64,000 nucleotides of DNA, taken from Rhodocyclaceae bacterium. GTDB taxonomy: Bacteria; Pseudomonadota; Gammaproteobacteria; Burkholderiales; Rhodocyclaceae. The number at the start of each line of letters is the position of its first letter. The stretch's first letter is position 1. The notes below the pieces were generated by a model that saw only the letters and a program-made list of their open reading frames with translations, did no database searches and was not told the DNA's origin. Location of the stretch: NCBI GenBank assembly GCA_018262775.1, contig JADFDU010000044.1, positions 62,001 to 126,000 of the forward strand, written 5' to 3'. This document shows, one piece after another, positions 45,301-56,592 of the stretch. The position numbers and the translations under genes are program-made.

Positions 45301-45407
45301 TGTCGTCTCCTTGTATGTGTATTGCGTCGGGAAATTGGATTATAGCCTCGCTTGCCAGGGCGTCTTGTTCGGTAGCGCGAATGTCTTCATGAGGCCTCCC
45401 CGATTGC

Positions 45408-46250
45408 TTACTTGAAGCGCACGGATACGCCCGGGTTGCCCGGCAGGCCTTCGTAATTGACCGTGACGCGCATGCCGGCTTTCGGGAAGTGCGGCGGCGT
45501 GAAGGAGCCTAGGCTGAGGATGTCGCCGGCGCGTAGCTTGCCGCCGGATTTCGCCATATCCTCCGCCAGCCAGACGACGGCGTTGAGCGGATGGCCGAGG
45601 ATCGCCGCGCCGGGCACCTTGGCCAGTTCCTTGCCGTCCTGGTCGCGCATGACGACCATCATCTTGCCCAGCGCATCGACCAATTCGGGCGAGGGCGCGA
45701 TCGGTTTGCCCAGCACGCCCAGGCGCGCGCCAACGTTGAAGGAGGTAATCACCGCGGCGGTGAGCGGTTGTTCCTTCGTCGTCACCAGGTCGGGCAGTTC
45801 GATGAAGGGGCGCACGCTGGCGAGGTGCTTGATCACATCGGCCGGCGTCTTCGCCTGGTTGATGCCTTCATCCTTGACCACCACCACCAGGTCAGCCTCG
45901 AAGAAGGGAATGGCGCCGAACTTCAACGGCACTTCCGCGCCGTCATCGAGCAGCATCTTCTCCAGCAGCACGCCGCGCACCGGGGAATTGGTGCCGAAGC
46001 GCTTCTGCACCGCCGGGTTGGTCAGGCCGGCCTTGTAGCCGACCACCTTGCCCTGGCTGGCGGACAGTTCGGCGACGAGTCCGTCACGAATGCGCGCCGC
46101 CTCCTCCATGGTCATGTCCTTGGACAGACCCGAGGTCGGCTTCATGGCCTGGAAGTTGGCTGCCAGTTGCTGGCTCTGCGGCGGTACCGAGGCGCAGGCG
46201 CCCAGGATGAGGACGGCGGCGAATGCTGCAATGACGTTTCGGTGTTTCAT
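45408..46250 (-). CDS. lipoprotein with 2-keto-4-pentenoate hydratase-like (FAH superfamily) fold
   Basis: 280 residues. The first 19 form a lipoprotein signal peptide with lipobox LGAC. The rest resembles MhpD/TodG-type 2-keto-4-pentenoate hydratases and 4-oxalocrotonate decarboxylases: KVVGYKAGLTNPAVQKRFGT, PFFEADLVVVVKDEGIN (metal ligands), FIELPDLV and GNPGVSVRF-like end. These are normally cytoplasmic enzymes. Export as a lipoprotein is unusual, and its location just upstream of a TAXI-TRAP operon suggests processing or binding of an oxo-acid in the periplasm. Functional assignment is open. Confidence 0.82.
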   Translation of the reverse strand: MKHRNVIAAFAAVLILGACASVPPQSQQLAANFQAMKPTSGLSKDMTMEEAARIRDGLVAELSASQGKVVGYKAGLTNPAVQKRFGTNSPVRGVLLEKMLLDDGAEVPLKFGAIPFFEADLVVVVKDEGINQAKTPADVIKHLASVRPFIELPDLVTTKEQPLTAAVITSFNVGARLGVLGKPIAPSPELVDALGKMMVVMRDQDGKELAKVPGAAILGHPLNAVVWLAEDMAKSGGKLRAGDILSLGSFTPPHFPKAGMRVTVNYEGLPGNPGVSVRFK

Positions 46251-46304
46251 GGCTTCTCCTCCTTGTTGTTGTTGAACTGCTCGCCGTATCCCGGCGACTG
46301 ACTT

Positions 46305-47582
46305 TTACTGGCGCACCTCCCCGTTGCCGAGCACCACCCACTTCTGGCTGGTCAGCCCCTCCAGGCCGACCGGGCCGCGGGCGTGGATCTTGTCGGTGGA
46401 AATGCCGATCTCCGCGCCGAGGCCGTACTCGAAGCCGTCGGCGAAGCGCGTCGATGCATTCACCATCACCGAGGCCGAATCCACCTCGCGCAGGAAGCGC
46501 ATGACGCGGGTGTAGTCCTCGCTGACGATGGCGTCGGTGTGCTGCGAACTGTATTTGTTGATGTGGGCGATGGCCGCGTCCACGCCGGCCACCACTTTCA
46601 CGGCGATGATGGCGGCGAGATACTCCTCGTACCAGTCCTGTTCCGTCGCCTCCTTGAGCATCGCAGCATTGATGCCGGCCTGGCGTAGCAGTGCCAGCGA
46701 TTCCCCGCAGCAACGCAACTCCACACCCTTGGCGGCCAGCATGGCACCGAGTTTCGGCAACAGCGTAGCGGCGATGCCGCGCGCCACCAGCAATGACTCG
46801 GCAGTGTTACAGGTGCCCAATCTTTGCGTCTTGGCATTGTCGACGATGGCAAGCGCCTTGGCTTCGTCGGCACCGTCGTCGACATACACATGGCAGTTGC
46901 CGTCGAGGTGCTTGATGACGGGAATGCGCGCCTCGTTCGAGATGCGCTCGATCAGTCCCTTGCCGCCGCGCGGCACGATGACATCGACGAATTCGCGCAT
47001 CGTCACCAGCTCGCCGACGGCGGCGCGGTCGGTGGTGTCCACTACCTGCACCGCTGCGGCTGGCAGGCCGGCGGCGCGCAATCCTTCGTGCACCAAAGCG
47101 GCGAGGGCGCGGTTGCAGCGGATGGCCTCCGAGCCGCCGCGCAGGATGGCGGCGTTGCCCGACTTGAGACACAGCCCGGCGGCGTCGACGGTGACGTTGG
47201 GACGCGCCTCGTAGATGATGCCGATCACCCCGAGCGGCACGCGCATGCGGCCGACCTGGATGCCCGTGGGGCGGAACTTGAGATCGGTGATTTCGCCGAT
47301 GGGATCGGCCAGGGCGGCGATCTGCTCCAGCCCCTCGGCCATCGCCGCCACCGACTTGTCGGAGAGCGCCAGGCGGTCGAGCATGGCCTCGTCGAGACCG
47401 GCGGCTCTTGCAGCTTCCATGTCCTCGCGATTGGCGCAGAGGAGGGCGGCTGTTTCCCGGCGTATCGCGGCCGCCATGGCCAGCAGGGCATGATTCCTTG
47501 CGTTGGTCGATGCGCGCGCCATCGCACGCGATGCTTCACGCGCCTGGCGGCCGAGGGCCTGCATGTAGTCCTTGATGTTCAT
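46305..47582 (-). CDS. proA: glutamate-5-semialdehyde dehydrogenase (gamma-glutamyl phosphate reductase)
   Basis: 425 residues. Catalytic Cys in [14 protein letters not shown], the NADPH-binding [39 protein letters not shown], and [12 protein letters not shown] are all present. It reduces gamma-glutamyl phosphate in proline synthesis. It follows holA after 22 bases, completing the conserved leuS-lptE-holA-proA order; proB is not in the window. Confidence 0.96.
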   Translation of the reverse strand: MNIKDYMQALGRQAREASRAMARASTNARNHALLAMAAAIRRETAALLCANREDMEAARAAGLDEAMLDRLALSDKSVAAMAEGLEQIAALADPIGEITDLKFRPTGIQVGRMRVPLGVIGIIYEARPNVTVDAAGLCLKSGNAAILRGGSEAIRCNRALAALVHEGLRAAGLPAAAVQVVDTTDRAAVGELVTMREFVDVIVPRGGKGLIERISNEARIPVIKHLDGNCHVYVDDGADEAKALAIVDNAKTQRLGTCNTAESLLVARGIAATLLPKLGAMLAAKGVELRCCGESLALLRQAGINAAMLKEATEQDWYEEYLAAIIAVKVVAGVDAAIAHINKYSSQHTDAIVSEDYTRVMRFLREVDSASVMVNASTRFADGFEYGLGAEIGISTDKIHARGPVGLEGLTSQKWVVLGNGEVRQ

Positions 47583-47592
47583 ATGTCCTATT

Positions 47593-47649
47593 GTAGGTCG
47601 GGCTTCAGCCCGACTTCTGCGCTTGCTGTCGGCCTGAAGGCCGACCTAC
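47593..47649. repeat. REP-like inverted pair (GTAGGTCGGGCTTCAGCCCGAC / GTCGGCCTGAAGGCCGACCTAC, in two halves)
   Basis: Two palindromic 22-mers, at 47593-47614 and 47628-47649, face each other across 13 bases; each has its own GTCGGxxTxxAxxCCGAC stem and the outer GTAGG/CCTAC ends also pair. This is the layout of REP/BIME elements. It lies between proA and holA and provides the final codons and stop of holA. Confidence 0.8.
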
Positions 47650-48648
47650 AGTCAGCCGCAGGGCGAGTTGGAGAAATTCATCCCACACGTCGCCCTGCAC
47701 CAGGCCCTTGATCATCCTGTCGATACGCGCCGCAGCAAGCAGTGCTGCGCGCAACTGCGGCGGGCGCAGCCGCGGCAGGGCGCGCTGCAGGGCGGCGGCG
47801 CGGCGGTCGTCGAACACGCGTTCGGCGCGCAGGGCCGCGGCGAGCGGGCGGCCTTCGTCCTGGGCGGCCCGCAGCACTGTCAGTGTGCGGATCTCGCTGG
47901 CGAAGGCCCACAGCAACAGCGGCGGCGCCACGTCCTCGCCGCGCAATCCTTCCAGCAAGCGGGCGCAACGGCCGACGTCGCCGTCGAGCAGCGCCGCGCG
48001 CAGTTTGTCGACATCATAGCGCGCCACATTCAGCACTGCATCCCCGACCTGCGCCAGGGTCAGGGTGCCCGGCGGGTGCAGCAGGCCCAGCTTCTGGATT
48101 TCCTGGTGGGCGGCGAGCAGATTGCCTTCGACGTGGGCGGCGATGAACTCCAGGGCGGCGCGCTCCGCCTGCTGCTGCTGACGTGCCAGGCGCAGGGCAA
48201 TCCAGTCAGGCAGTTCGGCGAGGGCAGGGGCGTTCAGCTCGATGGCCACGCCCGCCTGGGAGAGGGCGGCGAACCAGGCGGCCTTGCGTGCCGACCAGTC
48301 GAGCTGGGGCAGGGTAACCAATGTCAGCACGCCGTCGGCGAGGCGCTCGCAATAGCGCTGCAGGGCTTCGCCGCCGTCGCGGCCCGGCTTGCCGTTGGGG
48401 ATGCGCAGGTCGACCAGCTTGTTGTCGCCGAACAGGGACATGTTGCCGGCGGCGAGCATCAGCGCATCCCATTTGAAGCCGGGACCGGTAACCACGACTT
48501 CGCGCTCGGCGTAGCCATTTTTCCGGGCGGCGGCACGGATCGCATCGCCCGCCTCGATCACCAGCAGAGGTTCGTTGCCATGCAGGACGTAGAGAGGCGC
48601 GAGTGTCTTGGCGAGATGCGAGGCGAGCTGGTCCGCGCGCAGTTGCAT
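47605..48648 (-). CDS. holA: DNA polymerase III delta subunit
   Basis: 347 residues. The start [38 protein letters not shown] and the later [51 protein letters not shown] fit HolA, the clamp-loader wrench. The last ten or so residues ([10 protein letters not shown]) are encoded by the REP-like element, so the natural end of the gene has been replaced or extended. Five bases separate it from lptE upstream. Confidence 0.92.
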   Translation of the reverse strand: MQLRADQLASHLAKTLAPLYVLHGNEPLLVIEAGDAIRAAARKNGYAEREVVVTGPGFKWDALMLAAGNMSLFGDNKLVDLRIPNGKPGRDGGEALQRYCERLADGVLTLVTLPQLDWSARKAAWFAALSQAGVAIELNAPALAELPDWIALRLARQQQQAERAALEFIAAHVEGNLLAAHQEIQKLGLLHPPGTLTLAQVGDAVLNVARYDVDKLRAALLDGDVGRCARLLEGLRGEDVAPPLLLWAFASEIRTLTVLRAAQDEGRPLAAALRAERVFDDRRAAALQRALPRLRPPQLRAALLAAARIDRMIKGLVQGDVWDEFLQLALRLTVGRPSGRQQAQKSG

Positions 48649-48653
48649 GGAGG

Positions 48654-49160
48654 CTACTCCACCTCAGCCTTCGGTTCGATCTTCGCCGCGGCAAGGCGGC
48701 GCAGCAACTGCTGCGCCATGTCGTTCTGCATGTCGCGGTAGAGCAGACCCTCCTCCTGCTCCTTGGCCAGCACGCGCTCGTCGGCAAAGCTGATGTCGCG
48801 CACGAGGACGATTTCCGTGGGCGGGATGAATTCGCGCCCCTTCAGGTCGTGCACGCGGAAGGCCAGGCGGTAACGCAACTGGTATTCACGCACGCGACTG
48901 GTGGCGGAGAGGCTGAGGATATCCTTTTCCCGCGCTTCGCCGATGAGGGTGAACACGGCCTGAGCTTCCTGGGGTGTTGCTGCCAGGCGGGTGCTGTCGA
49001 GGGCGCGGATTTGGCGCCTCAGTAGCGCCCCCAGCTCCCAGTTGTCGGCGATATACAGACTGGAGAAGGGCAGCGGCTGCGCGCCGCGCAACTGGAAGCC
49101 GCAGGCAGTGAGCAGGGCGGCGAGCAGGATGGCCATCGGGACTGAAATCAACTTGCGCAT
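48654..49160 (-). CDS. lptE: LPS-assembly lipoprotein LptE
   Basis: 168 residues with a lipobox LTAC at about residue 20, then GFQLRGAQPLPFSSLYI, the conserved LptE start. It plugs the LptD barrel and helps insert lipopolysaccharide in the outer leaflet. The gene lies 12 bases downstream of leuS and before holA, its usual position. Confidence 0.94.
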   Translation of the reverse strand: MRKLISVPMAILLAALLTACGFQLRGAQPLPFSSLYIADNWELGALLRRQIRALDSTRLAATPQEAQAVFTLIGEAREKDILSLSATSRVREYQLRYRLAFRVHDLKGREFIPPTEIVLVRDISFADERVLAKEQEEGLLYRDMQNDMAQQLLRRLAAAKIEPKAEVE

Positions 49161-49172
49161 AGACCGCTCCGC

Positions 49173-51836
<2,664 letters not shown>

Positions 51837-51868
51837 TCACCGCCGCGCCACGCATGAAGGAGAAAACA

Positions 51869-52726
51869 ATGAAAATGACGCTTGCCTGTGCCCTGTTCGC
51901 GCTCGCCACGCAAGCAATGGGCGCACCCCAGGCCGTTGTCGACGCCGTGCAATCGCCCGCCTGGCGCGATCGCGATGGCAAGGCCATGCCGCTGGCGCCA
52001 GGGATGGAATTGCAGAGTCGGGACCGCATCCGCACCGGCGAAGGGTCGCGGGTTTACCTGAGGCTCGTCGACGGCAGTACGGTCAAGCTGGGCGAAAACG
52101 GCATTCTGCTGGCGGAACGTCTTGGACCCAGCGAAAAGCAGTTTTTCTCGGCTGCACTCGACGTCGCCAAAGGCGCATTTCGCTTCACGACCGACAAGCT
52201 CAGAAAGCTTTCGCGGCGCGATGTCACCATCCGCGTGGCGACGGTGACGGCCGGCATTCGCGGTACCGACATCTGGGGCAAGACCGAGCCGGAGCGGGAC
52301 TTCGTCTGCCTGCTCGAAGGCAAGATCACCGTCAGCCACCAGGACGGCGATACGCGCGAAATGAGCGAGCCGCTCACCTTCTACGTGGCGCCACGCAACC
52401 AGCCGCCGCGAGGTATTGAGACGGCCGATCCGGAAACCGTGAAGAAATGGGCGGCTGAAACGGAAATCCCGGCAGGTGCGGGGGTCTTGCGTCGAGGCGG
52501 GAAATGGAAATTGTTGCTGGCCGATAGCGAAGACCAGCCGTCGGCGCTTGAAGTTTACGATCGGGCGGCCGTCGCGGGCTATGCCGCCTCGATCAGGCCC
52601 CGTATCGTCGGCGAGGCCATTCGTTACGAAATTCTGCTGCGTAACCTGCCCGGTAAAACCGAGGCTGAAGCTTTGGCGGCCAGGGTGAAGGCCCAGTTCG
52701 GCCTGGAGGCCAGGCCGACGCGTTAG
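51869..52726 (+). CDS. exported FecR-domain protein with C-terminal SPOR-like domain
   Basis: 285 residues from the second ATG, which has AAGGAG before it; an in-frame ATG lies five codons upstream. Signal peptide ends at TQAMGA (about residue 19). The FecR domain (about 45-150) has GMELQSRDRIRTGEGSRVYLRLVDGSTVKLGENG and VTIRVATVTAGIRGTDIWGK. Residues about 205-280 (WKLLLADSEDQPSALEVY...RYEILLRNLPGKTEAEALAARVKAQFG) resemble a SPOR domain. No sigma factor or TonB receptor is adjacent, so it is not a classic iron-signalling FecR. Probably a periplasmic, cell-wall-binding protein. Confidence 0.75.
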   Translation: MKMTLACALFALATQAMGAPQAVVDAVQSPAWRDRDGKAMPLAPGMELQSRDRIRTGEGSRVYLRLVDGSTVKLGENGILLAERLGPSEKQFFSAALDVAKGAFRFTTDKLRKLSRRDVTIRVATVTAGIRGTDIWGKTEPERDFVCLLEGKITVSHQDGDTREMSEPLTFYVAPRNQPPRGIETADPETVKKWAAETEIPAGAGVLRRGGKWKLLLADSEDQPSALEVYDRAAVAGYAASIRPRIVGEAIRYEILLRNLPGKTEAEALAARVKAQFGLEARPTR

Positions 52727-52729
52727 AGG

Positions 52730-53044
52730 CTACAGCGCCTTCGGCGAAAGCAACCGGACCCAAGCCACCGACCAGCTTTCCGCCAGCAACAACGGCAGGT
52801 GGGCCATGCGCGACTGCAGGCGTACCCAGCCGCTGAGTTCCGGCTTGGGCAGGCAGTTCGCCTGGATTTCGCGGCCGATCAACTGGCGTAGCCGGGCTGC
52901 TGCTGCCTCCCAGTACTCTGAAGTGCCGACCCATCCGGTCGTTTCGGTAGCATGACAAAGCGCTTCGCGCCAGAGTTCTTCGGCGCGGGCTTCAGAAATG
53001 CCGGCCTTGTGGGCGATCCAGGGCAGGATCATCGGTCCATTCAT
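52730..53044 (-). CDS. hypothetical protein
   Basis: 104 residues from the ATG at 53044 with AAGGAGAA upstream. The sequence is mostly helical (MNGPMILPWIAHKAGISEARAEELWREA...; GWVGTSEYWEAAAARLRQLI) with two cysteines; no known motif or signal peptide. It ends three bases before the stop of the FecR-type gene in a convergent arrangement. Codon use is like the surroundings. Confidence 0.6.
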   Translation of the reverse strand: MNGPMILPWIAHKAGISEARAEELWREALCHATETTGWVGTSEYWEAAAARLRQLIGREIQANCLPKPELSGWVRLQSRMAHLPLLLAESWSVAWVRLLSPKAL

Positions 53045-53304
53045 GCTGTTCTCCTTTTCAACCATTCAGGGGCGGAGCGCACTGCTTGCAGGTGGCTTTA
53101 TGCGCAGCTCGCAAGTTCATGATGCAATGCACAAATAAATTAATTGCATATTTTACACCTGATTAGATAGGAAACTTGTTGACTTGGTTCAATAGAATAT
53201 TGCGGTGCAATACGATTGGAGGTGGGTGCCTAAAAACATGAAGCGGGCACTCACATGCACTGTTGCCTCCGGTTTGACTCACCATCCAGTGCCGGAGGCG
53301 GGCC
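53045..53304. other. AT-rich intergenic region after the histidine kinase array
   Basis: About 260 bases, with 53120-53220 markedly A+T-rich. It could hold promoters for the minus-strand gene at 53044 (upstream side), but no confident -35/-10 pair is seen. A 25-codon plus-strand open frame near 53238 was not accepted as a gene. No Rho-independent terminator for the kinase genes was recognised. Confidence 0.4.
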
Positions 53305-56300
53305 CTACAGTGTGAATCTCAGCGTCGTACCCTGGCCGAGCGCCGACTCGATCCACACCCGTCCGCCGTGGCGGCGGACGATGCGGGCGACGGTGGCCAA
53401 GCCGATGCCGGTGCCCTCGAACTCCTCCGGCTTGTGCAGGCGCTGGAAGGGGGTGAACAGGCGGTCGGCGTACTTCATGTCGAAGCCGACGCCGTTGTCG
53501 CGGATAAAGAAGACTCGCTCGCCTTCGTGCGTTTCGCAGCCGAATTCGATGTTTGGCGCGGCCTCCTTGGCGGAGTATTTCCAGGCGTTCTCCAGCAGGT
53601 TCTGCATCATCACGCGCAGCAGTTGCGGGTCGCCGAAGGCGGAGCAGCCTTCTTTGATCGATACCTCGACGCTGTGGGCGGGCGCGCCCTGCTTCAGTTC
53701 GTCGAGGACCTCGTGCGCCAACTGGCTCAGATCGGCCTGGCTGCGCCGCATGCTGTGGCGTGTGATGCGCGACAGCTCCAGGATGTCATCGATGAGGGCG
53801 CCCATGCGCTGGGCGGCGGCACGCACCCGCTCCAGATAGCCTTTGCCCTGTGTATCGAGCTGCTCGCCGTATTCCTCGGCGAGCAGGTGAGAGAACCCGT
53901 CGATGCCGCGCAAGGGCGCACGCAGATCATGCGAGATGGAGTAGGCGAAGGACTCCAGCTCCTGGTTGGCCGACTGCAACTCGGCCGTGCGCTCGCGCAC
54001 GCGATCTTCAAGTGAAGCATTGAGGTGCTGGATCTCCTCGTTGATCAGCACCTGCGCCGTAATGTCCTGGGCGGTGCCCAGCGCACGGATCGGTTTCCCC
54101 GCGGTGTCGAGAAACACTTCCCAATGCGCATGGATATGCTTGACGCGGCCGTCCGGCGTGAGTATGCGGTGGTCGATCTCGTAGCTTCCCGCGGCCTTGC
54201 CGGAATCGCGGAAGACTGTGCGGATGCGATCGAGATCATCCGGGTGCATCATGGGCAGCATATCCGCGAAGGTGCCGCCGAATGTGTCCGGCTCGCACTC
54301 GAAGATATTGTAGAGTTCAGTGGACCAGGTCATGCGCAGACTGGGGAGGTCCAGGTCCCAACTGCCGACATGACCGATGCGCTGCGCCTCGTTTAGTCGT
54401 GCCTCGTTTTCGCGCAGCGCACTTTCCGCCCGGTGCAGTTCCGTGATGTCGTGCACGAGCCCGAGTACGCATTGCTCGCCGTCCAGGCTGTACTGCTCGG
54501 CCGAGATCAGCACCGAATGCAGCTCACCGGACTTGGCACTGAGGGTGGCCTCGTAGGATCGCACCCTGCCGGACTTGCGCAGTTCAGCCGTCCACTTGCT
54601 TCGTTCTGCTTCGCTGGGCCATACGCCCACCTCGACCGAAGTGCGGCCGATCATTTCCTTGCGCGACCAGCCGAACTGCTCGGTAAAGGCTTCGTTCACA
54701 TCCAGGTAGTGGCCGTCACGCAGGCGGCTGATGGAAATGGGCACGGGGCTGGCATGGAAGACCTTGGCGAACTGCTCCTCGGCGCGTTTGCGCTGCGTGA
54801 TGTCCAACGCCATGCCGAGCATGCGCTGCGGGCTGCCGTCCGCGCCGTACTGCCCATGGCCGCGGGCGACGATCCAGTGCACGCCCCCATCAGGGCGGAC
54901 GATGCGGTACTCGCAGTCGAAGTCGCCGTGGTGATCGAGTGCGTGCATGAAGGCCTGCTGCACGCGGGCGCGGTCCCCGGGAAAGATGGCCTCGATGAAG
55001 CGGTCGAGCGTAAGCTCCGTGCTGGTGTCCGTCAGTCCGAAGATAATTCGGAGTTGCTCATTCCATTCCAGCCGGTTGCTGGCTATGGCCCACTCCCAGA
55101 TGCCGACGCCGCCACCGGCCGTGGCGATGCGCAGGCGTTCTTCGCTTTCGGCCCGAGACTGCTCGGCCTGTTTGCGCTCGGTGATGTCCGCAGCGAGAAT
55201 CAAGGCGCAGGATTCGCCGTCAAGGTCGATTTGTTCCGCCGACAATAAAACATCGCAGACATCTCCGCCCTTGGCGCGGAAGCGAATCTCCTGGTTGCTG
55301 ATGCGGCCCGCCTGTTTCAGCGTGGCCACCCAGTTCGCCCGCTCTTCCGGCGCCAGCCACTTGCCGACTTCCAGCGAGGTGCGCCCGATCACTTCCTCGC
55401 GGCGCCAGCCGAAGAGGCGCACGAACGCGTCATTGACGTCCAGGTAACGGCCATCCGCGAGCCGGGTGATGGCGATGGCGAGCGGGCTGGAGCGAAAGGC
55501 GCGCGCAAACTTTTCCTCAGAACGGTGTAACTCCTCCTCGATCGCGACCTGCCGCGTGACATCCTTGAACACGGCGAAGAAGCCGCGCGTCTCTCCATCC
55601 AGGCCCGGTTCCGGCACCATGTCGATGTCGAGCACGTTGCTTTCGTTGCCTGCAGAACGGCGGGTGGCACGGTAGGAAAGCTGCCCACCGGCAAGGACAC
55701 GATCCAGCAATGGCCCCACATGCTTGACGTAAACCTCGTCGCCGATGATCTCGCGCACCGTCAGGCCGGAGAGGCCTTCCTGGGCGCGGCCGTAGAAGTC
55801 GGCGAAGCTGGGGTTGGCGTAGAGGCAGCGCTTCTCGCTGTCGCCGTGAAAGAGCATCACCGGCACGTTCTCGGCGATCAGCCGCAGCTGGTTCTTTTCT
55901 GCATCGAGTTCCGCGACCCGTTTGGCCAGGGCTTCGCCCATGCGGTTGAGCCGATCGAGCTGCGACTGGAAGGCGCGCCGGACGATGATGGCAAGAATCG
56001 TCGCGATGCTCAGCAACATGACCAGGGCGAACCAGATTACGTAGGGGCGAGGCGTCGCCGGTGGCGCGATCACCCCCCTCACTTCGGCCAGGGTCAGGCC
56101 GAAGGTGCCGGCCATGGCGAGCAGGGCGATGGCCACGGCATGGCGTGGCCCGGACAGCCAGGCCGTGAGGCCGATCAGCACTGGGAGGCTGAAGATGGCC
56201 GCGGTGCGCATGCCGTTGAGAAAGCCAACATACAGTATGGCGGCGAAGAGGCCGTAGCTGAACAGCAGGCCGGCGGCCTGCACGCCGATTCGGCCCCGCA

Positions 56301-56499
56301 GTCCAAGCACGCTGGCACTGACGAGCAGGAACAGCAGGGGCGCGACGGTTCGGATCGCCATGCCCGGGGCAAGCCAGGGCATGGCGGCGAGGTAAACCAG
56401 GCTGGCGCCGGCGACGATCACGCAGGCGAGCCTGACGAAGCGCTGCCGGCCCGCCTCGCTGTCCGCTTCCGCCCTGGCCACGGTGTTACCGACGTTCAT
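53305..56499 (-). CDS. membrane hybrid-type sensor histidine kinase with five PAS domains (kinase 1 of 3)
   Basis: 1064 residues from the ATG at 56499 (AAGGAAGG upstream). About six helices (20-180), a coiled coil, five PAS/PAC units (about 205-320, 325-445, 450-575, 580-700, 705-830), HisKA (about 850-920; SISHDLRAPLRGIDGFSHLL with the phospho-histidine) and HATPase_c (about 955-1064; N-box MMQNLLENAWKY, G1 RDNGVGFDMKYADRL, G2 GTGIGLATVARIV). No receiver domain despite its size and no response regulator is adjacent. The terminal roughly 250 bases are nearly identical to kinase 2. Confidence 0.92.
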   Translation of the reverse strand: MNVGNTVARAEADSEAGRQRFVRLACVIVAGASLVYLAAMPWLAPGMAIRTVAPLLFLLVSASVLGLRGRIGVQAAGLLFSYGLFAAILYVGFLNGMRTAAIFSLPVLIGLTAWLSGPRHAVAIALLAMAGTFGLTLAEVRGVIAPPATPRPYVIWFALVMLLSIATILAIIVRRAFQSQLDRLNRMGEALAKRVAELDAEKNQLRLIAENVPVMLFHGDSEKRCLYANPSFADFYGRAQEGLSGLTVREIIGDEVYVKHVGPLLDRVLAGGQLSYRATRRSAGNESNVLDIDMVPEPGLDGETRGFFAVFKDVTRQVAIEEELHRSEEKFARAFRSSPLAIAITRLADGRYLDVNDAFVRLFGWRREEVIGRTSLEVGKWLAPEERANWVATLKQAGRISNQEIRFRAKGGDVCDVLLSAEQIDLDGESCALILAADITERKQAEQSRAESEERLRIATAGGGVGIWEWAIASNRLEWNEQLRIIFGLTDTSTELTLDRFIEAIFPGDRARVQQAFMHALDHHGDFDCEYRIVRPDGGVHWIVARGHGQYGADGSPQRMLGMALDITQRKRAEEQFAKVFHASPVPISISRLRDGHYLDVNEAFTEQFGWSRKEMIGRTSVEVGVWPSEAERSKWTAELRKSGRVRSYEATLSAKSGELHSVLISAEQYSLDGEQCVLGLVHDITELHRAESALRENEARLNEAQRIGHVGSWDLDLPSLRMTWSTELYNIFECEPDTFGGTFADMLPMMHPDDLDRIRTVFRDSGKAAGSYEIDHRILTPDGRVKHIHAHWEVFLDTAGKPIRALGTAQDITAQVLINEEIQHLNASLEDRVRERTAELQSANQELESFAYSISHDLRAPLRGIDGFSHLLAEEYGEQLDTQGKGYLERVRAAAQRMGALIDDILELSRITRHSMRRSQADLSQLAHEVLDELKQGAPAHSVEVSIKEGCSAFGDPQLLRVMMQNLLENAWKYSAKEAAPNIEFGCETHEGERVFFIRDNGVGFDMKYADRLFTPFQRLHKPEEFEGTGIGLATVARIVRRHGGRVWIESALGQGTTLRFTL

Positions 56500-56592
56500 C
56501 TCAGGCCTTCCTTGGTCCTGAAGCAAGCATTCCGTTCATGCGCCTCACCGATGAGGATGGCATGAGGCACGATAGCAGAATGAGTCATCGTT

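Noticed and set aside
53238-53315. 25-codon plus-strand frame (MKRALTCTVASG...)
   Set aside because: Poorly placed ribosome site and no support beyond a start and stop; kept as unexplained intergenic sequence.
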